A DNA stretch of 64,000 bases from JANQRZ01 sp965215165 (GTDB lineage Bacteria > Bacteroidota > Rhodothermia > Rhodothermales > JANQRZ01): assembly GCA_965215165.1 (NCBI GenBank), contig CBDCCX010000006.1, positions 2,356,001 through 2,420,000 of the forward strand, given 5' to 3'. Every line of letters starts with the position of its first letter. Position 1 is the stretch's first letter. Below are positions 51,979-60,712 of the stretch, piece after piece. A program made the translations under genes and the position numbers. The notes below the pieces were generated by a model. It was not told the DNA's origin. It was given only the letters and a program-made list of their open reading frames with translations, and made no database searches.

Positions 51979-54897
51979 CTAGCGCACGAGTGTGACGCGC
52001 TGCACCGCCGTCGCGCCCACACCCGTCGCCCGAACGAGGTAGAGCCCGCTCGGCAGCGCCGAGGCGTCCCACAGCAGCCGGTGCGTGCCGGCCTCGACCT
52101 CGGCGTCGACGAGCACCGCCACCCGGCGGCCGAGCGCGTCGTAGACGGACACCGCCACGCGCCCACTCTTCGGCACGTCGAGCGCGAAGGTGGTGCTCGA
52201 CCGGAACGGGTTCGGGTAGGCTGCGGCCAAGCCAAACGCCTCCGGTACGGCCGACACGGCGGCCTCGGCCGTCTCTACTGCGGCGTCCGACGTGGCGGCC
52301 ATCAGTACCGACCCGTCAGCGGCGAGCCACGGCGTCGCCTCGCGCACGGCCCAGGTCTCCCCGCCTGCTATCGGGCGCGCCGCCGAGGTAACCTCGACCG
52401 TGAAGTCCACCTGGTCGACGACCACGCCGGGGAATTGCCCGATCTTGATCGAGTAGGTGTAGGTCCCGTTCGGCGCAAAGCCCGGCACCGGCTGCGTGAA
52501 GCTCAGCACCGGCGAGGAGGCATTCGGCGGGAGCGTCCCCGAGAGGATGCGGCCCTGGGCCAGCGTCGTCGAGCCGAGCTGGGCGGTGAAGAACACGTCG
52601 CCGGTGATCGGGGCGTTCGTGTTGTTGGTGACCGCGTAGGCAAACTGGATCGTGCCGGGCTTCGCCACGACGACCGGCGAGCCGGCCGGGTCGCCGTTGA
52701 CCGCAACGAGGTCGAAGTTGGGCACGGTCAGCACCTCGACTGTCACCTCGTCGGCGCCCTCATCCACGGTCACGTCGAAGGTGTAGCCGAAGGGCCCCTC
52801 GACCGTGTCGAAGCTGCCGCTCAGCTCGCCGCCGGCGGTGAGGACAGTGAACATGTCGCCGATGCCGGGGGCGTCGCCGACGGCGATCTCGATGCGGAGC
52901 GTGCCGTTGAGGGTGGCGTCGCCGGTGACGGCGAGCTGGTCGTAGTCGTCGCCGGGCGTGTCGCCGCCGATCTCGACGACGAGCGCGGCGTCGTCCGAGG
53001 GCGTCCAGTCGTTTTGCCACGTCAGGATGCCGGGCGAGGTGCCGGGGGCGGTGTCGCCGTCGTGGGCGAAGGTGGCGTTCGTGATGTCGAACGTGCCGGT
53101 GCCCTGGATGCGCGCCTCGTCGGCGTGGTTGAACGCCGCGTTGACGTCGATCTCCCCGCTGACTACGGAGACCGTGCCGTTGTTGTCGAAGACCAGGCCG
53201 GAGGCGACGGACGAGGTGCCGGTTCCGCCGGACTTGCGCAGCACGCCATCGTTGACGAACGCCTTCGTGCCGGTGCCGCCGCCGCTAGCGAAGTCGGCGT
53301 CCGTCTGAATGTCGAACGTGCCGCCGGCGGCGTTGACGAACGTCGCGCCGAAGATGAAGCGCAGCCCGGTCGCGCCGACGACCTCGGTGAGCCCCTCATT
53401 CGTCACAGTCGCGCCGCTGAGGTCCTTGAAGCTGCTCCCCGTCAAACGCAACAGGCCGACGTTCGTGATGTCCTGGAGCACATTGCCGGAGCGCCACTCC
53501 AGCCCGGTGCCGCCGAAGTCGAGCGCGTCGCCGGTGAGCGTGCCGGCCTCGGCGGCGACCGCGCCGGCGGGCTCGCCCGAGATGCGCCCGACGACGGTGT
53601 GGGTGCCGTTGCTGAACCGGACCTCGGCCCCGGCAGCGGCGGTGAACGTCGCGTCGGTGTGGGTGCCGCCGGTGTTGAGGCGCAGCATGCCGACCTCAGC
53701 GCGAACCGTGCCGTTGTTGTTGAAGACCAAGCCGGAGTTGACAGACGAGAGGCCCGTGCCGCCGGACTTGCGCAGCACGCCGTTGTTGACGAAGGTGCTG
53801 GCGGGGCTGCCGCCGCCGAAGCTGAAGCCGGCGTCGGTCTGGAGGTCGAAGAGCGCGTTGTTTACGAAGGTGCCGCCGCTGAACAGCCGCAGCCCGGTGT
53901 TGCCGACGACCTCGACCACGCCGGCGTTCGTCACCGTCGTGTTCGAGACGTCCTTGAAGCTGCTCCCCGTCAGGCGCAGCAGCCCGACATTCGTGAGGTC
54001 GACGAACCGGCCGAACTGCCACTCCAGACCCGTTCCGCCGAAGCCGAGTTGCTCGCCGGTGAGCATAGCACCGGTGACGGTGACGGCGCCGGCCGGGTTG
54101 CCCGAGAGCGTGCCGACGACGGTGTGAGTGCCGCTAGTGAACTGCACCGTCGCACCGGCATTCGCCGTAAAGGTGGCGTCGGTGTGGGTGCCAGAACTGG
54201 CGAGGCGGATCGTGCCGGTCTCGGCGCGGACGGTGGCGCTGTTGTCGACGGCGACGCTGCCGAGCGTCGAGATGCCAGTGCCGCCAGACTTGCGCACGAG
54301 CCCGTTGTTGACGAACGCCCTGGTGCCGGACCCGCCGCCATTGGCAAAGTGGCTCGCGTCACCCTGGAGGTCGAGGACGCCGCTGGCGGCGTTGACGAAC
54401 GTCGCCTCGCTGATGAAGCGAATACCCGCCGTGCTGCCCATCGTCACGAGCGCCCGGTTGTCGAGCGTGCCGTCTCGGAGGTCTTTGAAGCTGCCCCCGG
54501 AGATCGCTACCAGGCCGCTGTTGACGAGCGTGCCGGTGAGTTGGCCGCCCTGCCAGTCATACACGCCGCGAGAGAGGACCGCGCCAGGGCTGTTGAGGGT
54601 GAGGACGCGGTTCGTGTTCAGGAGCGTCTGCCTGCCGCCGGACGGCCGCCCGAGCGTGAGGCTCCGGATCGTCGGGCTAACGTCGAGCGTGACGGTGTAG
54701 GTGCCGGCGAGCGTGATGCAGGCGTCGTCGCTCGCGCCCGGCACGCCGGCCGACCAGTTGGCGGCGTCGGACCAGACGCCGCCCCCAGCGTCCGTCCAGT
54801 TCGTGGTGCAGGATTGCGCTTGGGCCGGGCTGAAGCCGACGAGCGCGAGGGCGAGGGCGAGCAGGCCGAGGCGGCAGAGGGTAGAGAGACCGGTCAT
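51979..54897 (-). CDS. Large secreted surface protein with internal repeats and type IX sorting domain
   Basis: A 972-residue protein. Signal peptide to about residue 28 (AQAQ). Then CTTNWTDAGGGVWSDAANWS, a common start of beta-helix surface proteins. Residues about 118-580 hold three repeats of about 176 residues with recurring SFKD, TFVN, VLRKSGGTG and GTHT-VVG. Residues about 585-720 resemble the autotransporter-associated/DUF11-adjacent segment that ends passenger helices, then an immunoglobulin-like domain (about 725-850), and a FlgD-like type A sorting domain at the end (AAAYPNPFRSSTTFALDVPK, VSVYDALGRRVAVLV, LPSGLYLVRATG). An adhesin or coat role is inferred. Confidence 0.85.
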   Translation of the reverse strand: MTGLSTLCRLGLLALALALVGFSPAQAQSCTTNWTDAGGGVWSDAANWSAGVPGASDDACITLAGTYTVTLDVSPTIRSLTLGRPSGGRQTLLNTNRVLTLNSPGAVLSRGVYDWQGGQLTGTLVNSGLVAISGGSFKDLRDGTLDNRALVTMGSTAGIRFISEATFVNAASGVLDLQGDASHFANGGGSGTRAFVNNGLVRKSGGTGISTLGSVAVDNSATVRAETGTIRLASSGTHTDATFTANAGATVQFTSGTHTVVGTLSGNPAGAVTVTGAMLTGEQLGFGGTGLEWQFGRFVDLTNVGLLRLTGSSFKDVSNTTVTNAGVVEVVGNTGLRLFSGGTFVNNALFDLQTDAGFSFGGGSPASTFVNNGVLRKSGGTGLSSVNSGLVFNNNGTVRAEVGMLRLNTGGTHTDATFTAAAGAEVRFSNGTHTVVGRISGEPAGAVAAEAGTLTGDALDFGGTGLEWRSGNVLQDITNVGLLRLTGSSFKDLSGATVTNEGLTEVVGATGLRFIFGATFVNAAGGTFDIQTDADFASGGGTGTKAFVNDGVLRKSGGTGTSSVASGLVFDNNGTVSVVSGEIDVNAAFNHADEARIQGTGTFDITNATFAHDGDTAPGTSPGILTWQNDWTPSDDAALVVEIGGDTPGDDYDQLAVTGDATLNGTLRIEIAVGDAPGIGDMFTVLTAGGELSGSFDTVEGPFGYTFDVTVDEGADEVTVEVLTVPNFDLVAVNGDPAGSPVVVAKPGTIQFAYAVTNNTNAPITGDVFFTAQLGSTTLAQGRILSGTLPPNASSPVLSFTQPVPGFAPNGTYTYSIKIGQFPGVVVDQVDFTVEVTSAARPIAGGETWAVREATPWLAADGSVLMAATSDAAVETAEAAVSAVPEAFGLAAAYPNPFRSSTTFALDVPKSGRVAVSVYDALGRRVAVLVDAEVEAGTHRLLWDASALPSGLYLVRATGVGATAVQRVTLVR
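53158..54546 (-). repeat. Three tandem repeats of about 528 bp inside the surface-protein gene
   Basis: The encoded segment is repeated at residues about 118-290, 291-466 and 467-580 (last partial). Each carries LTG...GLLRLTGSSFKD (first copy LVAISGGSFKD), then a TFVN strand, FVN-x-G-x-L/V-RKSGGTG, and GTHTDATFTA...GTHTVVG. Copies two and three are most alike, so the latest duplication probably produced them. Confidence 0.8.
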
Positions 54898-55209
54898 GGA
54901 ATACCTCGCGGTACTGGTGGTTGTGGACGTTCAACGGAGGAGCGGAGGCGGCTGCGTCGCTGACTCGGTGGAGCAGCCGGTTGGCAGACCGCTCCGCCGG
55001 TAGGAAACATACCAAACCGGCCTACGACCTTTGGATATTTGCACATGCGTCACAGGCGTAACGCCTCACCCACCAAGACACCCCCTCGCACTCACCATCC
55101 GGGTATCCCGGACGTGGCGCGCGTCCGCCTCCTGAAACCCGGCCTCCGAGGGGATGCGCGAGCACCAGAGGACAGCGTACCTTTGCGTCCCCTCGTCCTT
55201 CACACCGCT
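54898..55209. promoter_or_regulatory. Divergent region between surface protein and oligopeptidase
   Basis: A 312-bp gap. TATGTTTC (55004-55011, minus strand) is a candidate -7 box for the surface-protein gene with a 107-nt leader. TACCTTTG (55178-55185, plus strand) matches TAnnTTTG exactly and lies 25 bp before the oligopeptidase ATG. No coding features. Confidence 0.45.
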
Positions 55210-57348
55210 ATGCGCCTGCTCCACGCTCTGCTCTTCCTCGCCGCCATGCCCGCCCTTGCCCAGACCGCCCCGCCCGTCGCTGACGTCCGCCCGACCGAGC
55301 TGACGATGCACAGCGACACCCGCACCGACAACTACTTCTGGCTGAAGGAGCGCGACGACCCCGAGGTGATCGCCTACCTCGACGCCGAGAACGCCTACTT
55401 CGAGGCCGAGACCGCCCACCTCGACGCCTTTGAGGACGCGCTCTTCGAGGAGATCAAGGGCCGCATCAAGGAGGACGATGCCGGCGTCCCCTACCGCCTC
55501 GGCGACTGGCTCTACAGCTACCGCTTCGAGACCGGCGAGCAGTACCCCGTCTACACCCGCCGCCCGCTCGGCGAGTTGGAGGCCGAGGTCGTCACCCTCG
55601 ACGTGAACGCCCTCGCCCGGAACCACGAGTTCTACAGCGCCCGCGTCTCCGAAGCCTCGGTCAGCCCCGACGGCCGGACTCTGGCCTGGGCCGCCGACAC
55701 GACGGGTCGCCGGCTCTACACGATCCGCTTCAAAGACTTGGAGACGGGCGAAATCCTGGGCGACGAGATATCCGCCGTGACAGGCAACTTCGCGTGGGCG
55801 AACGATAGCCAGACGTTCTTCTACAGCCGGCAGGACCCCGAGACGCTCCGCTCGGACCGCATCTTCCGCCACACGCTCGGCACCGACCCGGCCGATGACG
55901 TGCTGGTGTACGAGGAGACCGACGACACCTTCATCACGTATGTCGGCAAGACGACCTCGGACGCCTACCTCGTGATCGGCTCCAGCCAGACGCTCGCCAC
56001 CGAGTACCGCATCATCCCAGCCGACGAACCCGCGACGGCCCCGCGCGTGCTCGTCCCCCGCGAGCGCGACCACGAGTACCACGTCGACCACCTCGGCGAC
56101 CACTTCTACATCCGCACCAACCGGGGCGAGGGCGGCGGCAAAGCCGACAACTACCGCTTGGTCCGCGCGCCCGAGGACATGCCGGGCGTCGAGTATTGGG
56201 AGGAGGTCGTCCCCCACCGCGCCGACGTGCTCCTCGAAGACATCACGCTCTTCGACGACTTCCTCGTGCTGAGCGAGCGCCAGGACGGCCTGACCCGGCT
56301 CCGCGTCCGCCCGTGGAACGAGCCGAGCGCCGAGCACTACGTCGCCTTCGACGACCCGGCCTACGTCGTCTACCCCGGCCAGAACCCGAACCCCGACACC
56401 GGCACGCTCCGCTTCGTCTACCAGGCGCCGACGACGCCCGCGACGACCTACGACTACGACATGGCGACGCGCGAGCGGACCCTCCTCAAGCAGGAGCCGG
56501 TCCTCGGCGGGTTCGACTCCGGTGCCTACCGCGCCGAGCGGCTGTGGGCACCGGCCCGCGACGGCAAGCGGGTCCCGGTCTCGCTCGTCTACCGGAAAGA
56601 CCGCTTCCAGAGAGACGGCTCGAACCCGCTGCTGCTCTACGGCTACGGCTCCTACGGCCACAGCATCGACCCCGGCTTCTCCTCGACGCGGCTCTCGCTG
56701 CTGGACCGCGGGTTCGTCTTCGCCATCGCCCACATCCGCGGCAGCCAGACGCTCGGGCGGGCGTGGTACGAGGACGGCAAGCTGCTCACCAAGAAGAACA
56801 CCTTCACCGACTTCATCGACGCCGCCGAGCACCTCAAGGCCGAGGGCTACGCCGACCCCGCGCGCATGTACGCGATGGGCGGCTCAGCCGGCGGCCTCCT
56901 CGTGGGGGCGGTCATGAACATGCGGCCCGACCTCTTCGACGGCGTCGTGGCCCAGGTGCCCTTCGTGGACGTGATGACGACGATGCTCGACGACACGATC
57001 CCGCTCACCACGAGCGAGTACGACGAGTGGGGCAACCCCAACGACAAAGCGTACTACGACTACATGCGCTCGTACTCGCCCTATGACAACGTGACCGCGC
57101 AGCCCTACCCGAACCTCCTCATCACGACCGGCCTGCACGACTCCCAAGTGCAGTACTGGGAGCCGGCGAAGTGGGCCGCCAAGCTCCGCGCGCTCAGGAC
57201 CGACCAGAACCGGCTCTACCTCCACACCGACATGGGGGCCGGGCATGGCGGCGCGTCGGGCCGCTTCGACCGCTACCGCGAGGTCGCCCGCGACTACACC
57301 TTCCTCCTCGACCTCGCCGGGCTGACGGATACTGAATTCGGAAACTAA
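55210..57348 (+). CDS. Secreted S9 prolyl oligopeptidase / oligopeptidase B-like
   Basis: A 712-residue peptidase. Signal peptide residues 1-18 (PALAQ). An N-terminal seven-bladed propeller domain follows (RTDNYFWLKERDDPEVIAYL, ANDSQTFFYSRQDPE). The catalytic domain has PLLLYGYGSYGHSIDPGFSS, the nucleophile Ser in YAMGGSAGGLLVGAV, a later Asp in TTGLHDSQVQYWEPAK and His in MGAGHGGASGRFDRY. Oligopeptidase B cuts short peptides after Lys or Arg. Most such enzymes are cytosolic; this one is exported to the periplasm. ATG at 55210 gives the signal peptide. Confidence 0.94.
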   Translation: MRLLHALLFLAAMPALAQTAPPVADVRPTELTMHSDTRTDNYFWLKERDDPEVIAYLDAENAYFEAETAHLDAFEDALFEEIKGRIKEDDAGVPYRLGDWLYSYRFETGEQYPVYTRRPLGELEAEVVTLDVNALARNHEFYSARVSEASVSPDGRTLAWAADTTGRRLYTIRFKDLETGEILGDEISAVTGNFAWANDSQTFFYSRQDPETLRSDRIFRHTLGTDPADDVLVYEETDDTFITYVGKTTSDAYLVIGSSQTLATEYRIIPADEPATAPRVLVPRERDHEYHVDHLGDHFYIRTNRGEGGGKADNYRLVRAPEDMPGVEYWEEVVPHRADVLLEDITLFDDFLVLSERQDGLTRLRVRPWNEPSAEHYVAFDDPAYVVYPGQNPNPDTGTLRFVYQAPTTPATTYDYDMATRERTLLKQEPVLGGFDSGAYRAERLWAPARDGKRVPVSLVYRKDRFQRDGSNPLLLYGYGSYGHSIDPGFSSTRLSLLDRGFVFAIAHIRGSQTLGRAWYEDGKLLTKKNTFTDFIDAAEHLKAEGYADPARMYAMGGSAGGLLVGAVMNMRPDLFDGVVAQVPFVDVMTTMLDDTIPLTTSEYDEWGNPNDKAYYDYMRSYSPYDNVTAQPYPNLLITTGLHDSQVQYWEPAKWAAKLRALRTDQNRLYLHTDMGAGHGGASGRFDRYREVARDYTFLLDLAGLTDTEFGN

Positions 57349-57757
57349 ACAAGAAACATACCTCCTAATTTGTATATTCTCTAGCAAGAATGCGACTCTT
57401 TGACTGACCGATTCGTATAAAATAAACGCCGCCACTCGCAAGAGCGAGCGGCGGCGGACACATTTAAAATATATACTGTATCTTCTCGAGTACCCACTCC
57501 ACATTACGGGGAATGCTCATTGTTATTGATGTTCTTTTGAGCCATTTCCAGAAACGGAAGTCTTTGTATTTTTTCATAACTTTAATAGTTATGAACAGCC
57601 TGTTGCTTGCCTCAATTTTGCATTATTTTAACTCTCGTATTAATATCACCTGAACATCAGGCTACGCTTGGTTAATTGAATCGCCTGCCCGTACTGTGGG
57701 GTGTGGGGCAGGTTCCCCTTGTTGCTCAAATCCACTAGCAAGCGAATTCAGCAGCGG
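57349..57757. other. AT-rich gap without genes
   Basis: About 400 bp with much lower GC than the rest of the window. It holds the terminator at 57427-57456, a palindrome CATAACT-TTAAT-AGTTATG (57575-57593) preceded by a T run, and CCTGA-ACA-TCAGG (57649-57661). No reading frame is protein-like. Composition points to acquired DNA next to the toxin-antitoxin genes. Confidence 0.6.
57427..57456 (+). terminator. Strong hairpin terminator of the oligopeptidase gene
   Basis: CGCCGCCACTCGC (57427-57439) pairs with GCGAGCGGCGGCG (57444-57456) with one mismatch around AAGA. It stands out as a GC island in an AT-rich gap. Confidence 0.75.
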
Positions 57758-58021
57758 CTATCGGTACACGTCCCGGCGGTTGCCCACCTTCACCACTTCC
57801 ACGACGAGCACATCGTCCGATATGGTGTAGACGATTCGGTAGCTCCCCTGTCGGACGCGGTAGGCCTCTCGTCCCGCGAGTTTCGTGCAGCCTGGCGGAC
57901 GCGGGTCGTCCGCGAGCGCTGCGATCCGTGCCACGACGCGCTGCCGGTCCTTCTTCCGGCTGATCGCTCGAATCTCCTTTGCCGCGCTCCTCTTGATCTC
58001 GACCCGGTACCGCTCCGGCAT
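57758..58021 (-). CDS. RelE/ParE-family toxin
   Basis: An 87-residue protein: RYRVEIKRSAAKEIRAISRK, then RIAALADDPRPPGCTKLAGREAYRVRQGSYRIVYTI and VVEVVKVGNRRDVYR. This is the complete RelE fold, with the LAGRE-x-YRVR-x-GxYRIVY core and a basic C-terminus for mRNA cleavage on the ribosome or gyrase inhibition. It follows the antitoxin with a 1-bp overlap (TGATG). Confidence 0.92.
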   Translation of the reverse strand: MPERYRVEIKRSAAKEIRAISRKKDRQRVVARIAALADDPRPPGCTKLAGREAYRVRQGSYRIVYTISDDVLVVEVVKVGNRRDVYR

Positions 58022-58257
58022 CAGATCGTGCCCTCGGCCTTCAGCTCCCGGACGAACGCCTCGAAGGAAACCGTAGGTTCGTCTGCACGCTCTTCGAGCG
58101 CCGCGAGATCGTCGGCGTCCTCGGCTAGCAGCACGCGGACGGCCTCGTTGACGACATCCGAAATGGACCGCTCGGCAGCGGCGGCCTTGAGGCGGAGGGC
58201 CTTGTGGAGCGCCGAGTCGAAGTAGACCGTAGCGCGCTTCGGGGGAGGCGTAGGCAT
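58021..58257 (-). CDS. Ribbon-helix-helix (CopG-like) antitoxin
   Basis: A 78-residue protein. RATVYFDSALHKALRLKAAAAERSISDVVNEAVRVLL is the ribbon-helix-helix DNA-binding part; the acidic tail (EERADEPTVSFEAFVREL) should wrap the toxin. First gene of the pair; inverted repeats just upstream (58271-58300) are probably its operator. Confidence 0.9.
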   Translation of the reverse strand: MPTPPPKRATVYFDSALHKALRLKAAAAERSISDVVNEAVRVLLAEDADDLAALEERADEPTVSFEAFVRELKAEGTI

Positions 58258-58270
58258 CGAAAGGGTGTGG

Positions 58271-58300
58271 GTCGTAGAAACGCTACGACGTCAAAACGTC
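58271..58300 (-). promoter_or_regulatory. Inverted repeats upstream of the antitoxin (likely autoregulatory operator)
   Basis: Two overlapping palindromes, GTCGTAG-N5-CTACGAC (58271-58289) and GACGT-N4-ACGTC (58287-58300), lie 14-43 bp before the antitoxin ATG, where CopG-type antitoxins bind to repress their own operon. Confidence 0.5.
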
Positions 58301-58327
58301 TTGGTCAGCTAGTGGTTTCGTGGCCTC

Positions 58328-58402
58328 CTACGCCGCTACGGGCTTGAGGCGGTCGAGGTAGTGGCGGTGGAGCTTGGAGACCTTCGGCGCGCTCACGGCC
58401 TG
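58328..58402 (-). pseudogene. msrA: Second copy of the msrA 3' end (last 24 codons and stop)
   Basis: Reads QAVSAPKVSKLHRHYLDRLK then PVAA and stop on the minus strand. It is colinear with the end of msrA at 59085-59159: 66 of 75 bases and 20 of 24 residues agree. Similarity ends abruptly at 58402. It overlaps the last codons of the small gene at 58393. It shows that the PIN module lies between an intact msrA and a displaced msrA end. Confidence 0.85.
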
Positions 58403-58581
58403 TGCTCTCGAGAGGCGAGCGCGTTCGCCGTTCGGATGACGCTGCCTCCTTCTGGTCGGCGGACCTTGCCGTTGTAGAAGGCGATCCGTTCCTCTCGCGT
58501 CGCCCCTTTCAATTCCTCGTAGTGGGCGTCCCGGATGCGTCGGACCATTCGCACGGCGTCAATCTGCTTCGGCTTCTCCAT
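58393..58581 (-). CDS. Small partner protein of the PIN gene (putative antitoxin)
   Basis: A 62-residue protein: IDAVRMVRRIRDAHYEELKG followed by ATREERIAFYNGKV. Short proteins of this pattern (MVRRIRD-x-xYE...EERIAFY) commonly accompany PIN-domain genes and are probable antitoxins. It overlaps the PIN gene by 23 bp. Its last codons (after about ASREH) are formed by the msrA remnant, so its native C-terminus may have been altered at the junction. Confidence 0.65.
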   Translation of the reverse strand: MEKPKQIDAVRMVRRIRDAHYEELKGATREERIAFYNGKVRRPEGGSVIRTANALASREHRP

Positions 58582-59035
58582 AGTGGGTCACCTCCCGAGG
58601 CGAGTAGATCTGAATCGGCTTGTAGCCGCGTTCGAGGTTCACCGCATTGAACACGCGGATTTTGTCGTAGTGTACGATGTGGCGGAAGTTCCAGCTTACG
58701 AGGAGGTCCACCTCGGCCAGCGTCGCCAGGGCGATGTGGCTCGCATCGTCGTAGTACTTCGGCGTGAGCACGCCGCGCGCGAGGTAGGCGTCGGCGAGGT
58801 CGAGCGCCTCGGCGCTTACGAGCAGAACCTCTGCGCCGAGCGCTACCAGTTCGTCGTAGGCCGCGCGGGCGCGCTCCGGTGCGTCCTCGATCTCCGCCGT
58901 GACGACGGCCGATACGACGGGCACGAAGCGGCCGAGGCGGAAGTCGTCGAACAGCCCGTTCGACCAGGGAGCGAACTCCGCGTCGAAGCAGCCTCCGATG
59001 ACAGAGGTGTCGGTGTAGACGCGCTGAAGCTTCAT
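58559..59035 (-). CDS. PIN-domain ribonuclease (VapC-like toxin)
   Basis: A 158-residue PIN protein: RVYTDTSVIGGCFDAEFAPWS with the first acidic residue, VVTAEIEDAPERARAAYDEL with the second and LTPKYYDDASHIALATLAEV with the third metal-binding pair, then LVSWNFRHIVH. The DTSVIGG start is that of PIN nucleases that cleave RNA. A TAGCTTGG box (59040-59047) lies only a few bases before the ATG, which would give an almost leaderless transcript. Operonic with the small protein downstream. Confidence 0.85.
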   Translation of the reverse strand: MKLQRVYTDTSVIGGCFDAEFAPWSNGLFDDFRLGRFVPVVSAVVTAEIEDAPERARAAYDELVALGAEVLLVSAEALDLADAYLARGVLTPKYYDDASHIALATLAEVDLLVSWNFRHIVHYDKIRVFNAVNLERGYKPIQIYSPREVTHYGEAEAD

Positions 59036-59084
59036 GCCGCCAAGCTACGGTGGCCCGGCGCGGCAGAGCGAGAGGCAGCATCCC

Positions 59085-59633
59085 CTACGCCATCTCCGGC
59101 TTAAGGCGGTCGAGGTAGTGGCGGCGGAGCTTCGAGACCTTCGGCGCGATCACGGCCTGGCAGTAGGGCTGGCCGGGGTTCTGGCGGAAGTAGTCCTGGT
59201 GGTGCGCCTCGGCCTCGTAGAACTCGCCTAGCGGAGCCACCTCGGTCACGATTCCGCTGTCGAAGATCTGCTGCTTCGTCAGGTCGGCGATGACCTCCTC
59301 GGCGACGCGCTTCTGCTCGTCGTCGGCGTAGAAGATGGCGGAGCGGTACTGCGTGCCGGTGTCGGCTCCCTGGCGGTTGAGGGTCGTCGGGTCGTGGGTG
59401 GCGAAGAAGACGTAGAGCAGGTCGCGGAAGGAGACGACCTCGGGGTCGAAGTGGACTTGGACGACCTCGGCGTGGCCGGTGCGGCCGCCGCAGACCTCGC
59501 GGTAGGACGGGTTCTTGACTTTACCGCCGGTGTAGCCGGAGACGACGCGTTCGACGCCTCGGAGGGGCTGCATGACGGCTTCGACGCACCAGAAGCAGCC
59601 GCCGCCGAGGGTCGCGGTGTGGAATTCACTCAT
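59085..59633 (-). CDS. msrA: Peptide methionine-S-sulfoxide reductase A
   Basis: A 182-residue repair enzyme. Catalytic Cys13 is in GGGCFWCVEAVMQPL; EVVQVHFDPEVVSFRDLLYVFF, DPTTLNRQGADTGTQYRSAIF and AEAHHQDYFRQNP are the other signature segments. It reduces methionine-S-oxide in proteins using thioredoxin. No distant resolving Cys in a C-terminal tail is obvious beyond PYCQAV. ATG at 59633. A second copy of its 3' end lies behind the PIN module. Confidence 0.96.
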   Translation of the reverse strand: MSEFHTATLGGGCFWCVEAVMQPLRGVERVVSGYTGGKVKNPSYREVCGGRTGHAEVVQVHFDPEVVSFRDLLYVFFATHDPTTLNRQGADTGTQYRSAIFYADDEQKRVAEEVIADLTKQQIFDSGIVTEVAPLGEFYEAEAHHQDYFRQNPGQPYCQAVIAPKVSKLRRHYLDRLKPEMA

Positions 59634-59839
59634 CGGGAAATCGGGATCGGTGAAAGGGAGCGGTTCTACGCCCGATCTCGCCCCAGGCTCCGGCGCTCCC
59701 TCGCGTCGGCGCACCCGAAAACCACACCTGACATTCGAGCACCCGCCGAGCCGACTTGCTATCTTCCTCGGTTCCGCGAAACCGGACGCCTCCCACACCC
59801 ACCCTTCCCACCACCCCGCGTGCGGAGCACGCCCCCGCC

Positions 59840-60709
59840 ATGTCCTTCGCCCGCCTGCTCTTCCCGACCGATTTCTCCAAGGCCGCCGGTCAGCGCTTCC
59901 GCCACGCCCTCGCGCTCGCCGAGCGGCACGGCGCGACGCTCCACGTTCTCCACGTAGTCGAGGGGCACGGCACGGCGGCGCTGGCTCGGGGCGAGAAGGA
60001 GATGGAGACCTTTCTCGAAGCGTGCGACGCCGACGAGCTGCCGCTGGAGCAGGCCGTGGTCGCCGCCGAAGCGCCCGGCCCGGCGATCCGCGACTACGCC
60101 TCGGCGCACGGCATCGACCTGATCGTGATGGGGCGGCACGGGCAGCGTGGGCTGCGGCGGCTGTTCCTCGGCAGCGTCGCGGAGGAGGTCACGCGCGAGG
60201 CCCCGTGCCCGGTGCTCACCGTCCGCCGCAGTCCCGCGACGTTCCCACTCGGCGACACGGACACCGTTCTGGTCCCGCTCGACCTGTCGGCGGCGAGTCT
60301 CCACGCGCTCGCGCTCGCCAAAACGATGGCGGCGGGCTACGGCGCGCGCCTCGTGCTGCTCCACGTCCTCGAGGACATCGACCTGCCGTCGATCTACGGC
60401 GACGACATCGCCAACCCGATCTACGACCTCTATCCCGAGATCCGGGCCCGCACGCAGGCCGAGATTCAGCGGGCCGTGGCGGCGGCGGGCGGGCCGGACG
60501 TGGCGGCCGAAGTGCACTTCGCCGAGGGCGAGGCGGCCGAGGCCGTCGTGGCCTTTGCCGAGACGCACGGCGTGGACCTGATCGTGCTGACGCGGACCGG
60601 AAAGCACGGGCTGACCCGCTTCCTGATCGGCAGCACCGCCGACGGCGTAGTCCGCGCCGCCTCGTGCCCGGTGTTGGTCGTCCCGGTCGAGGAGGACGAG
60701 GCCGCGTGA
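59840..60709 (+). CDS. Tandem universal stress protein
   Basis: A 289-residue protein of two UspA domains. The first: RLLFPTDFSKAAGQRFRHAL to GRHGQRGLRRLFLGSVAEEV and APCPVLTVR. The second: TVLVPLDLSAASLHALALAK to TRTGKHGLTRFLIGSTADGV and ASCPVLVVP. Both keep the G-x2-G-x9-G-S/T ATP-binding pattern. TATCTTCC at 59760-59767 may be its -7 element, 72 bp before the ATG. Tandem Usps are induced by stress and growth arrest; targets are unknown. Confidence 0.93.
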   Translation: MSFARLLFPTDFSKAAGQRFRHALALAERHGATLHVLHVVEGHGTAALARGEKEMETFLEACDADELPLEQAVVAAEAPGPAIRDYASAHGIDLIVMGRHGQRGLRRLFLGSVAEEVTREAPCPVLTVRRSPATFPLGDTDTVLVPLDLSAASLHALALAKTMAAGYGARLVLLHVLEDIDLPSIYGDDIANPIYDLYPEIRARTQAEIQRAVAAAGGPDVAAEVHFAEGEAAEAVVAFAETHGVDLIVLTRTGKHGLTRFLIGSTADGVVRAASCPVLVVPVEEDEAA

Positions 60710-60712
60710 GCG

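Noticed and set aside
52081..54963. A 960-codon open frame opposite the surface-protein gene
   Set aside because: It reflects the repeated codons of the real gene; repeats are visible only because the other strand is repetitive.
57420..57600. Origin or phage attachment site in the AT-rich gap
   Set aside because: No DnaA-box cluster and no matching direct repeat at a partner site; the hairpin is better explained as a terminator.
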